From Bacteroidaceae bacterium (GTDB taxonomy: Bacteria; Bacteroidota; Bacteroidia; Bacteroidales; Bacteroidaceae): a stretch of DNA of 64,000 bases. Position numbers and translations under genes: made by a program. The stretch spans positions 91,555-155,554 of the forward strand of contig JAGBTN010000010.1 of NCBI GenBank assembly GCA_017631315.1, written 5' to 3'. Position 1 is the first letter of the stretch. Every line of letters starts with the position of its first letter. The notes beneath the pieces are model-generated. The model was not told where the DNA came from, did not search any database, and saw nothing but the letters and a program-made list of their open reading frames with translations. Positions 41,979 to 51,977 of this stretch are shown here, piece by piece.

Positions 41979-43034
41979 ATGACCAAACGAACAAAAATCA
42001 TATTCGTCGTAAATCCCATTTCCGGCACATCGGATAAGAAACACATCATTGACCTTATACCCAAGTATATGAACAAAGAGTGTTTTGAATGGGCTATTCG
42101 CATGACCGAATATCGCGGTCATGCTGCAAAGTTAGTGGACGAGGCGATTGAAGAAAATGCAGATGTAGTTGTTGCAGTCGGAGGCGATGGAACTGTCAAT
42201 GAAGTTGCACGAAGTTTGGTCCACACAAATGTGGCATTAGGCATCATTCCTTGTGGAAGTGGCAATGGTCTTGCCAGGCATTTGTGTATCCCGATGAATG
42301 CTGATGGTGCATTACGCGTTTTGGCAGAATGTCATATTGAAGAACTTGATTATGGAATCATTGATCAGACACCTTTCTTTTGCACTTGTGGTATTGGTTT
42401 CGATGCTTTTATAAGTGATCGTTTTGCAAAAGCCGGCAAGCGAGGATTGCTTACATATATAGAAAACACTCTAAAAGAAGGCCTGAAATATAAACCAGAT
42501 ACCTACGAAATAACAATCGATGGCGAGAAACAGGTATATAAAGCTTTCCTTATTGCTTGCGCTAATGCCAATCAATACGGTAACAATGTATATATAGCAC
42601 CTCATGCCAACATGAGCGATGGACTTATGGATGTTACATTGATGGAACCGTTTTCCATGTTTGAAGCGCCACAGATTGCAATTCAGCTATTTAACAAGAC
42701 GATAATGTCAAATAGCCGTATCCATTCTTTTCAATGCCGACACCTGCACATCAAACGCTCCTCTCCTGGTGTGATACACTTCGACGGTGATCCAAAAGAA
42801 GCAGATAAAGAAGTTGATGTAAGGCTGGTTCCAAAGGGTATTCGTATGGTTGTCAACACGCAAGAACAGCCCTACCAGCCTCCCCTACTCCAAATGTTTT
42901 CAGAATTCTACCATGAAGTAAACGAAGAGATTTCGACACTGGGGGCAAATATCCGTGCCGATTTCCTCGAAGGGCAACGCCGAATCAGTACTGTAAACAA
43001 GGAACTTCTACGTAAACTAAGGAAGAAACCTTAG
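41979..43034 (+). CDS. Diacylglycerol/sphingosine-type lipid kinase
   Basis: 351 residues of the YegS/BmrU/DagK family. KIIFVVNPISGTSDKKHIID, VVVAVGGDGTVNEVARSLVH (nucleotide loop) and ALGIIPCGSGNGLARHLCIP are diagnostic. It phosphorylates a membrane lipid with ATP; beside a divergent spt gene, a sphingoid or ceramide substrate is possible (inference). The last about 40 residues extend beyond the usual domain. Its end overlaps the antisense 66-aa gene by 18 bp. Confidence 0.9.
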   Translation: MTKRTKIIFVVNPISGTSDKKHIIDLIPKYMNKECFEWAIRMTEYRGHAAKLVDEAIEENADVVVAVGGDGTVNEVARSLVHTNVALGIIPCGSGNGLARHLCIPMNADGALRVLAECHIEELDYGIIDQTPFFCTCGIGFDAFISDRFAKAGKRGLLTYIENTLKEGLKYKPDTYEITIDGEKQVYKAFLIACANANQYGNNVYIAPHANMSDGLMDVTLMEPFSMFEAPQIAIQLFNKTIMSNSRIHSFQCRHLHIKRSSPGVIHFDGDPKEADKEVDVRLVPKGIRMVVNTQEQPYQPPLLQMFSEFYHEVNEEISTLGANIRADFLEGQRRISTVNKELLRKLRKKP

Positions 43035-43217
43035 TTCTTGTTCAAAACATTTACTTATAGATTCTTTTTGGGCATCGGACAAAGGTGGTAAAACTTCCGT
43101 CAAAGCCTTTTGAAGAGCTTTGACGGCTTTTACCTTTGCTTGTTGTTGTCCCATTCTCACTCCACTTCGATAAGGGGTCGAAGGAAGTAATGCGCGATTG
43201 AAGTTTCCGTCGCTCAT
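43017..43217 (-). CDS. Small conserved-looking protein coupled to purT, 66 aa
   Basis: [20 protein letters not shown] then [20 protein letters not shown], ending [10 protein letters not shown]. The start overlaps the purT stop by ATGA, so it is translated with purT. The [15 protein letters not shown] start is one I associate with small Bacteroidetes proteins of unknown role; this is memory, not a search. Short helical protein without membrane segments. It overlaps the end of the lipid kinase gene by 18 bp on the other strand. Confidence 0.6.
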   Translation of the reverse strand: MSDGNFNRALLPSTPYRSGVRMGQQQAKVKAVKALQKALTEVLPPLSDAQKESISKCFEQELRFLP

Positions 43218-44377
43218 TTTACGTTTACCATATTGGCCAATGCTTTACATTTATCACGAAGAGCGTCTTGTGATGCCTCAAGTTCGTCCCAGCATACGAC
43301 AACTCCCATACGTCGTCCAACATGTGCGTGAGGTTTACCGAAGATTCGAAGGTCTGTTTTTGATGATGCACAAACTGCTTCTAAACCTTCGTACTGAGGA
43401 TTTGCCGTTTCTACAGGTGAAAGTATGACTGCGGATGTGCCTTGACGGTAGAGTTCTATTTCTGGTATTGGCAGAGACAGAACTGCTCTTGCATGAAGTT
43501 CGAACTCACTAAGGTTTTGGGTGCCTGCAAGTGTTACCATACCGGTATCATGAGGACGAGGGCTCAACTCGCTGAAGATTACACCTCGTTGCTCACTTAC
43601 GAAGAATTCAACGCCCCAAATACCGGAACCTGTAAGAGCAGCAGTTACCTTTTTAGCCATTTCCTGTGCGGTGGCAAGATGTTCTGGTTTCATGGCACGA
43701 GGCTGGAAACTTTCCTGATAGTCTCCACCTTTTTGTACGTGACCAATAGGTGCGCAGGTTAATGTTTGACCATTATCCTGAGTAACTGTCAACAGCGTTA
43801 TTTCGTAGTCGAAGGGAATAAACTCCTCGATAATCACTTCTATAATATCGCCACGACTGCCTTCGCAAGCACATTCCCATGCTGCTTCCAGTTCGTCAGC
43901 ACTGTCCACCTTGCTTTGTCCGTGTCCGCTGCTGCTCATAAGTGGTTTTACTATGCAGGGGAAGCCAATGACAGAGGCGGCATCTTTCAGTTCTTCGTAG
44001 GTTTTGGCATAACGATATCCGGCAGTCTGAAGACCGAGTTCTGTGTGAGCAAGTTCTCTGATTGCCTTACGGTTCATTGTGTAGTTGACGGCACGTGCGC
44101 TGGGTACAATGCGGATTCCTTGAGTTTCGAAATCGTATAGTTTCTCTGTGCGGATTGCTTCTATCTCGGGTACGATAATATCCGGTTTCACTTCGTTAAC
44201 GGCTGCTGTAAGTGCATCTCCGTCGAGCATGTTGAAAACGCGATATTCGTCGGCAACTTGCATGGCCGGTGCATCTGCATATTTGTCGCATGCCACAACA
44301 TATTGTCCCAGTCGCTGACAGGCAATAACAAATTCCTTACCAAGCTCACCTGAGCCTAAAAGCATTATTTTTTTCAT
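43214..44377 (-). CDS. purT: Formate-dependent GAR transformylase PurT
   Basis: 387 residues, ATP-grasp family. [20 protein letters not shown] starts the preATP-grasp domain; [36 protein letters not shown] and [20 protein letters not shown] form the ATP site; [16 protein letters not shown] is near the end. It makes formyl-GAR from GAR, formate and ATP in purine synthesis. Transcribed with the 66-aa gene; rarA lies 40 bp upstream on the same strand. Confidence 0.95.
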   Translation of the reverse strand: MKKIMLLGSGELGKEFVIACQRLGQYVVACDKYADAPAMQVADEYRVFNMLDGDALTAAVNEVKPDIIVPEIEAIRTEKLYDFETQGIRIVPSARAVNYTMNRKAIRELAHTELGLQTAGYRYAKTYEELKDAASVIGFPCIVKPLMSSSGHGQSKVDSADELEAAWECACEGSRGDIIEVIIEEFIPFDYEITLLTVTQDNGQTLTCAPIGHVQKGGDYQESFQPRAMKPEHLATAQEMAKKVTAALTGSGIWGVEFFVSEQRGVIFSELSPRPHDTGMVTLAGTQNLSEFELHARAVLSLPIPEIELYRQGTSAVILSPVETANPQYEGLEAVCASSKTDLRIFGKPHAHVGRRMGVVVCWDELEASQDALRDKCKALANMVNVK

Positions 44378-44417
44378 ATCGTTATTATTTACTTGTTATT
44401 CTTTTATATGTTATTCA

Positions 44418-45692
44418 CTACTTGTCGAACCTGTCGCCCCAACATTTCTGCATTTGTGCACGAAGTTTGTCTTCCGAGGGATTAGGTTGCGAATGCCATA
44501 AACGTTGTTGTTTTAGCTCGTCTGGCAGATATTGCTGATTGACGAAATTGCCATCGAAGTCGTGGGAATACTTATAGTCTTTGCTGTAACCCATTTCCTT
44601 CATCAGTTCCGTAGGTGCGTTTCGCAGGTGTAGTGGTACAGGGAGATTGCCGGTTTCTCGAACCAATTGCAATGCGTTGCCTATTGCCTTGTAGGCGGAA
44701 TTACTTTTGGCACTTGTGGCAAGATATATGGTTGCCTCTGCCAGTGGAATACGTCCTTCGGGCCATCCTATCTTCATAACTGCATCGAATGCCGCATTTG
44801 CCAGTAAGAGGGCGTTGGGGTTGGCAAGTCCGATGTCTTCGCTTGCACTGATGACAAGACGTCGGGCAATGAATGCTGGGTCTTCCCCACCCTCAATCAT
44901 GCGTGCAAGCCAATAAATAGCGGCATCGGGGTCGCTACCGCGAATGCTTTTAATAAAAGCTGATATAATGTCATAATGCAACTCGCCGTCCTTGTCATAC
45001 GCAAGCGGATTTTGCTGAAGCAATTCAGAAACAAGTGCATCCATTATTTCTATGTCGCCTTCTTGGGGAGCAGCCTCGTAAACAAGCTCCAATATATTTA
45101 GCAACTTACGTGCATCGCCGCCACTATAACGCAACAATGCTTCGGTTTCCATAAAACGGAATGTTCGTTTACTTAACTCAATATCGTTCTCGACCGTTTG
45201 TTGAGCCAATTGCAGCAAATCGTCTTTCCCGAGCGGCTGTAATGTATAAACCTGGCAACGTGACAACAATGGGCGTATAACTTCGAACGAAGGATTCTCT
45301 GTGGTTGCACCGATTAGTGTGATGATTCCTTGTTCTACGGCACCGAGCAATGAATCCTGTTGTGATTTGGAAAAACGATGGATTTCATCAATGAAGAGAA
45401 TCGGATTGTTCTGGTTGAAGAATCGTGACGAGCGAGCCTTCTCGATGACTTCACGCACATCCTTCACTCCGCTAGTAACTGCACTGAGTGTAAAGAACGG
45501 AACCTCCAGTTTGCGTGCAATGATGCAGGCAAGGGTAGTTTTACCCACACCCGGCGGCCCCCAGAGAATAAAACTGCTGACGCGTCCACTCTCCACCATT
45601 CTGCGAAGCACAGCTCCAGGACCAACCAGATGCTGCTGCCCGATATAGTTGTCCAGCGTCAAAGGACGCATTCTTTCTGCCAATGGCTGCAT
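44418..45692 (-). CDS. rarA: Replication-associated recombination protein RarA (MgsA)
   Basis: 424 residues. MQPLAERMRPLTLDNYIGQQ, ILWGPPGVGKTTLACIIA (Walker A), PILFIDEIHRFSKSQQDSLL (Walker B), LIGATTENPSFEVIRPLLSR (sensor 1) and the tetramerisation domain with LPVPLHLRNAPTELMKEMGY. A clamp-loader-like AAA+ ATPase acting at stalled replication forks. The -7 box ends 9 bp before the ATG. Downstream genes purT and the 66-aa gene are on the same strand. Confidence 0.95.
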   Translation of the reverse strand: MQPLAERMRPLTLDNYIGQQHLVGPGAVLRRMVESGRVSSFILWGPPGVGKTTLACIIARKLEVPFFTLSAVTSGVKDVREVIEKARSSRFFNQNNPILFIDEIHRFSKSQQDSLLGAVEQGIITLIGATTENPSFEVIRPLLSRCQVYTLQPLGKDDLLQLAQQTVENDIELSKRTFRFMETEALLRYSGGDARKLLNILELVYEAAPQEGDIEIMDALVSELLQQNPLAYDKDGELHYDIISAFIKSIRGSDPDAAIYWLARMIEGGEDPAFIARRLVISASEDIGLANPNALLLANAAFDAVMKIGWPEGRIPLAEATIYLATSAKSNSAYKAIGNALQLVRETGNLPVPLHLRNAPTELMKEMGYSKDYKYSHDFDGNFVNQQYLPDELKQQRLWHSQPNPSEDKLRAQMQKCWGDRFDK

Positions 45693-45700
45693 AACGATTG

Positions 45701-45708
45701 CAAAGTTA
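45701..45708 (-). promoter_or_regulatory. -7 box (TAACTTTG, minus strand) of rarA
   Basis: CAAAGTTA on the + strand; exact TAnnTTTG match just upstream of the start, leaving a leader of only a few nt. Confidence 0.6.
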
Positions 45709-45729
45709 CAAAATTATATTTATAAACAC

Positions 45730-45763
45730 AAAAAAGTCTGCCGATAAATAATGTGGACAGACT
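45730..45763 (-). terminator. Terminator of the GH99-like gene (minus strand)
   Basis: AGTCTG (45735-45740) and CAGACT (45758-45763) form the stem; on the minus strand it is followed by a run of T (A-run at 45730-45735). Confidence 0.65.
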
Positions 45764-45835
45764 ACTTACGTTGCATTGTAATTTCTTGCATAAAAGAAGC
45801 GAGTTGCAAGGTGCCGAGTTAAGAAGGCAAACTAC

Positions 45836-45885
45836 ACGTGTTAAGTTCGCAATCTTAACGTGTTAAGTCGGGCAACTAAACACGT
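45836..45885. repeat. 22-nt phased ACGTGT palindrome array (locus B)
   Basis: Cores at 45836 (ACGTGT), 45858 (ACGTGT) and 45880 (ACACGT, the inverted core) are exactly 22 nt apart. Each is within a dyad such as CTTAACGTGTTAAG. Linkers vary (TTCGCAAT, TCGGGCAA). It lies between rarA and the GH99-like gene; the rest of the 306-bp gap holds promoter and terminator but no gene. Confidence 0.85.
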
Positions 45886-45998
45886 TAACTTTGGCAATTT
45901 AACTGGGGTTGTTGGAAGTTGTAAAATTTCAGTTGAAAATCATTAAAGTGAAAGTGTGTAATCTTAAAGCAGACAAAAGAAGTCGGAAAGGAGACAAC

Positions 45999-47843
45999 CT
46001 ATTTCTTCCAAACAAATCGATATGCAAAACGACGGTTGGGTGCTGTATCGCCTTCCGTACTTAAACTGATAATGTCCGAAGGATTGCTCGGATTGTCAGC
46101 CCACTTGAAACAGAAACTCATCTTGCTTCCGGAGAGTTTTAAGAGTTTACGGGGAACTGACATCTCAATACAGTTTTCCCCTATCGCCCTGTCTATGTGT
46201 ATTACATTTCCTTCGGAATCAATCAATTGAGAATTCTTAACAATATAATCGTATTTGCTGTCTTCGTCTGTATCAAGGAGAAGGAGCATCCAGTTCTCGT
46301 CGGTGCTGGAGGTTAAGGGAGCGGCCGTTTCGGCAGCAAAATAGATATTTTTCTTGTCCACAGAAACCAAACAGCGAACAATGTCGTTGCGCCCAGTGTT
46401 ATCCGTATAATGTAAATTACCATAACCGTTATGGTCACGATGAATAATATCGCCACGTGTGTCAAGATATGTACTGTCGGGTTGCCACTCATCAAGTTTG
46501 CCGTCGAGCAGGATGTGTTGGTATCCACGATGTACGGGCATTGAAGCAACGCCTTTATATCGACGGATGTTTTGCACCATTTGCATGTAATAATTGTCTG
46601 TCCACCCGCCTTTCATCGGAGCAATTGTGCGATTGAACTCTGCATTGTATTGGTCGACGAAGTAGAATGGATTGTCCGTCCTGCCCAGGAAATTCACGTG
46701 CATCTCGGCCTGTCCCGAAGGGTCTTTGCCGTTTCTGAACTTGCCTGCAGTCCATTCGTTCCAGTCGTTCAAGTAAATAAACTCTGGATCAACCTGCAAC
46801 GCTTCGTCCCATCTGTCTTGAAAATAGATGCCATATTTTGTAGGACACTCGCGTTCTTCGCCAAGCCAAGGTACATATGCACGCTGTGGCATATCGAGAG
46901 AATCCAGAGGCGGCTCAAGTGTCTCGCGCCGCCAACTCTTTCCTGTGGAATTTATAGAATGTTGTGCCGGCGTTACAGCCATCTCCTCGAACCTTCCTTC
47001 GTGCTTGGCACAAAGTTCTTCGGGCTTAAGAGAAGCTACATTCTTGTCGTTCATCTCGTAGCCAAAGCTCCATTTGTCTTCTCCGCCCACATAACGTTCG
47101 CCAGCCCAATTATAGTACCCCCACCACATGTTGCGAAGTGTGAAGAATTGCTTTACTTCGTTGCTATATTCTTTTCCTCTTTGTCCACCATTCGGATTGG
47201 CATCAACACTCGGAGTAGCATTATATAAAAGCAATGGTTTTCCATCCCAGTAGAACCATAAGTCCTTGTAGCGAGGCGTCTTGTAGAAACGTTGATAAAG
47301 ACTCTCTACAACATCAATCACATTGCCATTGAATGCCCAAAAACAAAACTTAGGCACACGATTGCCAAGGGCTTTCATCTCCTGCATAGTCTGGAAAATA
47401 ACCTCCCATTCGTCCCAATAGCAGACAGCATTTGTCACATCCAATATAAGAACATCGACTCCTGCATCAGCCAGCATAGACAGATCGTGAAAGATAACGT
47501 ATCGGTCCTGGCTAAGAAAATACCCGTACTCGGGTTCACCCCAGTGATAGGAAGCATATGGAAAATCGGGATTCCCTTTTGCTGCCATCGGGTTTGCCTG
47601 GAGAATCTTTGTTACGTCATTCGTATATGGTTGGCCATTGTGTAGATTCTCTGTGTGCCAGGTAACATAAAAAATACCGACAGTACGTTGCTTTCCGTCA
47701 TTTTTTTGCGGAAACTGTTCTGCCGTCGGCAGTGTTCGCCCCAATTCGTCTGTTGCAATCCATGTTCTACCATCGTCATTTACAGAAGCATAAATAGAGA
47801 AAATGGTTATGAATAGCAAAATAACTGACGAGGCGAATCTCAT
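45999..47843 (-). CDS. Secreted GH99-like glycoside hydrolase with C-terminal carbohydrate-binding-like domain
   Basis: 614 residues. A signal peptide (FASSVILLFITIFSIYASV) leads into a GH71/99-like TIM barrel: RTVGIFYVTWHTENLHNGQP, YHWGEPEYGYFLSQDRYVIF, LADAGVDVLILDVTNAVCYW, FCFWAFNGN and FIYLNDWNEWTAGKF. From about 460 a beta-rich domain (LDGKLDEWQPDSTYLDTRGD) resembles CBM9-type modules. GH99 enzymes are endo-acting mannosidases; here only the fold is supported and the substrate is unknown. Probably periplasmic or surface-exposed. Confidence 0.75.
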   Translation of the reverse strand: MRFASSVILLFITIFSIYASVNDDGRTWIATDELGRTLPTAEQFPQKNDGKQRTVGIFYVTWHTENLHNGQPYTNDVTKILQANPMAAKGNPDFPYASYHWGEPEYGYFLSQDRYVIFHDLSMLADAGVDVLILDVTNAVCYWDEWEVIFQTMQEMKALGNRVPKFCFWAFNGNVIDVVESLYQRFYKTPRYKDLWFYWDGKPLLLYNATPSVDANPNGGQRGKEYSNEVKQFFTLRNMWWGYYNWAGERYVGGEDKWSFGYEMNDKNVASLKPEELCAKHEGRFEEMAVTPAQHSINSTGKSWRRETLEPPLDSLDMPQRAYVPWLGEERECPTKYGIYFQDRWDEALQVDPEFIYLNDWNEWTAGKFRNGKDPSGQAEMHVNFLGRTDNPFYFVDQYNAEFNRTIAPMKGGWTDNYYMQMVQNIRRYKGVASMPVHRGYQHILLDGKLDEWQPDSTYLDTRGDIIHRDHNGYGNLHYTDNTGRNDIVRCLVSVDKKNIYFAAETAAPLTSSTDENWMLLLLDTDEDSKYDYIVKNSQLIDSEGNVIHIDRAIGENCIEMSVPRKLLKLSGSKMSFCFKWADNPSNPSDIISLSTEGDTAPNRRFAYRFVWKK

Positions 47844-47898
47844 AGTATAATGTAGTTTAAATGTATTTAATCTCTCTGTTTGTCATTACCTATAAAAT

Positions 47899-47976
47899 TT
47901 AGTCATCACCATGTCCAGTTATATAACAAAGAACATCACCCAATATCCAAATAATTGCTAAAATCGCAAACAACAT
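47899..47976 (-). CDS. Possible 25-aa membrane peptide
   Basis: MLFAILAIIWILGDVLCYIT then GHGDD. One hydrophobic helix with an acidic tail, in the 197-bp gap between typA and the GH99-like gene, on the same strand as both. An in-frame TTG three codons upstream is an alternative start. No promoter box was found; support is only the open frame and composition. Confidence 0.35.
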   Translation of the reverse strand: MLFAILAIIWILGDVLCYITGHGDD

Positions 47977-48040
47977 ATCATTCAATTTTTAATATAAATC
48001 AATAAACTCATCTTTCCTAAATGACCTCCAAGCATTCTTT

Positions 48041-49840
48041 TTATCTGTTAGCGCGTTTTCTTTCCAGGTGATCGAGAATCACCTTTCTCATTCGCATGCT
48101 CTTGGGTGTTACTTCCACATACTCGTCTGCCTTGATGTACTCGAGTGCTTCTTCGAGTGAGAAGATGGTTGCAGGTATGATGTGTGCTTTCTCGTCTGTG
48201 CCGCTTGCTCGGACGTTTGTAAGTTGCTTTGCTTTGCAGACATTGATAACGAGGTCAATCTCATGAACATGTTCGCCAACAACCTGACCTGCATAGACCT
48301 GATCCTGCGGTTCGATAAAGAAACTACCTCTGTCCTGAAGATGGTCGATGGCATAAGCATAGGCATTACCGCTTTCGAGAGCGATAAGAGAGCCGTTTGT
48401 TCGGCGATTAATATCTCCTTTGTAAGGCAGGTATTCCTTGAAACGATGTGCAATAATAGCTTCGCCCTGACTTGCTGTAAGCATATTTGTACGAAGACCA
48501 ATAATACCACGGCTTGGAATGAGGAATTCAATATTGACACGCTCGCCTTGGCTCTCCATTCCTGTCATTTCGCCCTTTCTGCGTGTTACCATATCAATCA
48601 TTTTCGATGCAAACTCCTCTGGAACATTTATTGTTAATTCCTCAATGGGTTCACACTTAACGCCGTCTATTTCCTTGTAAATTACCTGGGGTTGTCCGAC
48701 TTGTAATTCATATCCCTCGCGACGCATTGTCTCAATAAGAACAGACAAATGCAAGACACCTCTGCCAGAAACAATCCAACGATCCGTATAGCCTTCAAAT
48801 GGTTCTACACGAAGAGCCAGATTTTTCTCAAGTTCTCGTTCCAAGCGTTCGTTTATGTGGCGGCTGGTACAATATTTACCTTCTTTTCCAAAGAATGGCG
48901 AATCGTTGATAGTAAAAAGCATTGACATGGTTGGTTCATCAATGCTGATGGGGGGCAATGCTTCTGGTTCCTTGAAGTCGCATATGGTATCACCAATCTC
49001 AAAACGTTCCAATCCAACTATGGCGCAGATGTCACCGGAAACCACCTCTGACGTTTTCATACGTCCCATGCCCGTAAAGGTATGCAGTTCCTTGATGCGT
49101 GTCTTTTCCATCTGTCCGTTACGATGAACGATGGTAATGTTCATTCCTTCGGTAAGAGTGCCACGATGAACACGGCCGACAGCAATTCGTCCGGTGTAGG
49201 CACTATAGTCGAGGCTTGTAATGAGCATCTGTGGTGTGCCTTCGTGTTTTTCCGGTTCTGGAATATATTTAAGGATGCAATCAAGCAGATAGGTTATATC
49301 TCCACTGGGTGTTTGCCAATCTTCTGCCATCCATCCTTGTTTGGCAGAACCATATATTACGGGAAAATCAAGTTGTTCCTCTGTGGCATCGAGGTCGCAC
49401 ATCAGGTCGAAAACCATTTCGTAAACTTCTTCGGGGCGGCAGTTTGGTTTGTCAACCTTATTGATAACAACAACAGGTTTGAGTCCAATCTGCAATGCTT
49501 TTTGAAGGACGAAACGTGTTTGAGGCATTGGACCTTCGAAAGCGTCGACCAGGAGAAGACAGCCGTCGGCCATATTCAAAACACGTTCCACCTCTCCACC
49601 AAAGTCGCTGTGTCCCGGTGTGTCGATGATATTGATTTTGTTGTCCTTATAATTTATACTTACATTCTTTGAAAGGATGGTTATTCCACGCTCTCTTTCT
49701 ATCTCATTATTGTCGAGCATAAGTTCACCCGTCTGTTGGTTTTCGCGAAAAAGATTTCCCGCCAACAGCATTTTATCTACAAGTGTTGTTTTACCATGAT
49801 CGACATGTGCGATGATTGCTATATTTCTAATACTTTGCAT
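48041..49840 (-). CDS. typA: Ribosome-associated GTPase TypA/BipA
   Basis: 599 residues from [20 protein letters not shown] (49840); a 27-residue longer frame is rejected because the promoter lies inside it. G motifs [21 protein letters not shown] and [15 protein letters not shown]-like domains III and V, and the TypA-specific C-terminal domain (EDQ-like [38 protein letters not shown]). It assists 50S assembly and stress adaptation. Divergent from uvrB. Confidence 0.97.
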   Translation of the reverse strand: MQSIRNIAIIAHVDHGKTTLVDKMLLAGNLFRENQQTGELMLDNNEIERERGITILSKNVSINYKDNKINIIDTPGHSDFGGEVERVLNMADGCLLLVDAFEGPMPQTRFVLQKALQIGLKPVVVINKVDKPNCRPEEVYEMVFDLMCDLDATEEQLDFPVIYGSAKQGWMAEDWQTPSGDITYLLDCILKYIPEPEKHEGTPQMLITSLDYSAYTGRIAVGRVHRGTLTEGMNITIVHRNGQMEKTRIKELHTFTGMGRMKTSEVVSGDICAIVGLERFEIGDTICDFKEPEALPPISIDEPTMSMLFTINDSPFFGKEGKYCTSRHINERLERELEKNLALRVEPFEGYTDRWIVSGRGVLHLSVLIETMRREGYELQVGQPQVIYKEIDGVKCEPIEELTINVPEEFASKMIDMVTRRKGEMTGMESQGERVNIEFLIPSRGIIGLRTNMLTASQGEAIIAHRFKEYLPYKGDINRRTNGSLIALESGNAYAYAIDHLQDRGSFFIEPQDQVYAGQVVGEHVHEIDLVINVCKAKQLTNVRASGTDEKAHIIPATIFSLEEALEYIKADEYVEVTPKSMRMRKVILDHLERKRANR

Positions 49841-49857
49841 AATTCGTAATTTGGTGG

Positions 49858-49865
49858 CAAAGGTA
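49858..49865 (-). promoter_or_regulatory. -7 box (TACCTTTG, minus strand) of typA
   Basis: CAAAGGTA on the + strand, 18 bp before the chosen ATG; it decides the typA start. Confidence 0.65.
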
Positions 49866-49910
49866 CAAAATATATTCAAATTTATTCGTCCATAGTTCGA
49901 AGTTTTTTCG

Positions 49911-49918
49911 TATTTTTG
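49911..49918 (+). promoter_or_regulatory. -7 box (TATTTTTG) of uvrB
   Basis: TAnnTTTG match ending 11 bp before the uvrB ATG, so the leader is only some 7 nt. Confidence 0.6.
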
Positions 49919-49928
49919 CACACAAATT

Positions 49929-51950
49929 ATGAATTCATTTGAACTTATATCTCAATATGCGCCAACTGGTGATCAGCCAGAAGCAATACGCCAACTGACC
50001 GAAGGCGTACGCGAGGGAGTGCGGGCACAAACTTTGCTTGGTGTAACCGGAAGTGGAAAGACGTACACCATTGCCAATGTAATAAAAAACATTGGTCGCC
50101 CCACCCTTATTCTTTCGCATAACAAGACACTTGCCGCACAGCTGTATGGCGAAATGAAGCAATTCTTCCCCCACAATGCCGTCGAATACTATGTAAGCTA
50201 CTACGACTACTATCAACCCGAAGCTTATATGCCGGCAACAGACACATATATTGAAAAGGATTTGGCTATTAATGATGAAATAGACAGGTTACGACTTTCT
50301 GCCACCAGCGCATTACTTTCTGGCAGGTCTGATGTCATTGTTGTTAGTAGTGTTTCTTGCATATACGGAATGGGCAATCCTTCTTCCTTCTATGAAAACC
50401 TGCTTGAACTGCATGTCGGACAAAAGATGGAGCGAAATGATCTGCTTCGACGCCTGAACGACATGTTGTATGTTCGGAATGACATTTCTCTCAGCAGAGG
50501 GGAAGTTAGAGTAAAAGGAGACACCGTTGATATTGCATTAGCCTATAGTGATACAATTTTAAGAATAACATTTTGGGACGACGAGATTGAAAGCATAGAA
50601 GAACTTGATTCAGAACTCCTTGTACGCATTAGCCTCTATGATTGCTACAAGGTATATCCTGCCAACCTTTTTATGACAACAAAGGATGCTCAAGAGAAAG
50701 CAATCGTAAAAATACAAGAAGACTTACGTGCGCAGGTGGCATTCTTTGAGAGTCAGGGAAAGGAACTCGAAGCAAAACGACTGCACGAGCGAGTGACTTA
50801 TGATGTTGAGATGATACGCGAACTTGGTCATTGCTCCGGCATAGAGAATTACAGCCGTTATTTCGACGGACGAGAACCCGGCACTCGCCCCTATTGCTTA
50901 CTTGATTTCTTCCCGAAGGATTTTCTAATGATAATCGACGAAAGCCACGTTTCCGTCCCCCAACTTCATGCCATGTATGGTGGCGATCGTGCTCGCAAAA
51001 CATCATTAGTTGACTATGGATTCCGCCTGCCCGCAGCAAAAGACAATCGACCGCTCAAATTCGAGGAATTCGAAGAAATGACACATCAGGTCATCTATGT
51101 AAGTGCCACTCCTGCGGAATACGAAATAAACCAAAGTGAAGGTGTTATCGTTGAACAGGTTATCAGACCAACCGGCTTGCTCGACCCAACCATAGAAGTG
51201 CGTCCAACAGCAAACCAGGTTGACGATTTGATGGAAGAAATACAGCAATGCATTGAGCGAAAAGAACGTGTCCTTGTTGTAACGCTGACAAAAAGAATGG
51301 CAGAAGAACTGACTGAATATCTACTTGGATTAGGTGTACAAACTGCTTATATACACGGCGATGTAGATACATTGGAGCGTGTTCGCATCATCAACGAATT
51401 ACGTGCAGGCGTATATGACGTCCTTGTTGGCGTTAACCTTCTTCGCGAGGGACTTGATCTTCCAGAAGTCTCACTTGTTGCCATATTTGATGCAGACAAG
51501 GAAGGATTCTTACGCAACCAGAGAAGTCTTACGCAAACAATAGGCAGAGCTGCCCGAAACGTTAACGGCAAGGCCATCATGTATGCCGACACAATCACCC
51601 CAAGCATGGCTGCCACAATCAACGAAACGAACCGCCGACGAGAGAAACAATTACAATATAACCAAGACAACAACATTTCGCCAAAACAGATTCGAAAGAC
51701 ATTGGCAAATAACAACTTAATACAAAATAGTTCAACTGATAATATAATTCCATATATAGAACCTGCACCTTATGAAGTTATGGCTGTTGCAGAAGCAGAA
51801 ACACTATCTGTGGAGCAAAAAAAGAAGCGCATAGAAAGCCTTCGGAGCAAGATGCAGGAAGCTGCAAAAAGAATGGAATTTACAGATGCAGCCATTCTTC
51901 GTGACGAGATGTTACGACTTCAAGCCGAAGTTGACGAAGAGCAAAAATAA
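49929..51950 (+). CDS. uvrB: Excinuclease ABC subunit B
   Basis: 673 residues. Walker A in LLGVTGSGKTYTIANVI, the beta-hairpin region EYYVSYYDYYQPEAYMPATD, DFLMIIDESHVSVPQLHAMY, VLVGVNLLREGLDLPEVSLV, QTIGRAARNVNGKAI and the C-terminal UVR motif (IESLRSKMQEAAKRMEFTDA). UvrB verifies lesions and recruits UvrC in nucleotide excision repair. The linker before the UVR motif is longer than usual (about 30 residues). Confidence 0.97.
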   Translation: MNSFELISQYAPTGDQPEAIRQLTEGVREGVRAQTLLGVTGSGKTYTIANVIKNIGRPTLILSHNKTLAAQLYGEMKQFFPHNAVEYYVSYYDYYQPEAYMPATDTYIEKDLAINDEIDRLRLSATSALLSGRSDVIVVSSVSCIYGMGNPSSFYENLLELHVGQKMERNDLLRRLNDMLYVRNDISLSRGEVRVKGDTVDIALAYSDTILRITFWDDEIESIEELDSELLVRISLYDCYKVYPANLFMTTKDAQEKAIVKIQEDLRAQVAFFESQGKELEAKRLHERVTYDVEMIRELGHCSGIENYSRYFDGREPGTRPYCLLDFFPKDFLMIIDESHVSVPQLHAMYGGDRARKTSLVDYGFRLPAAKDNRPLKFEEFEEMTHQVIYVSATPAEYEINQSEGVIVEQVIRPTGLLDPTIEVRPTANQVDDLMEEIQQCIERKERVLVVTLTKRMAEELTEYLLGLGVQTAYIHGDVDTLERVRIINELRAGVYDVLVGVNLLREGLDLPEVSLVAIFDADKEGFLRNQRSLTQTIGRAARNVNGKAIMYADTITPSMAATINETNRRREKQLQYNQDNNISPKQIRKTLANNNLIQNSSTDNIIPYIEPAPYEVMAVAEAETLSVEQKKKRIESLRSKMQEAAKRMEFTDAAILRDEMLRLQAEVDEEQK

Positions 51951-51977
51951 ACATTCCGGCAATAACTAAAAAACCTT

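Noticed and set aside
49841-49921. 27-residue N-terminal extension of TypA
   Set aside because: The typA promoter box lies inside it, and the family starts at the [16 protein letters not shown] methionine.
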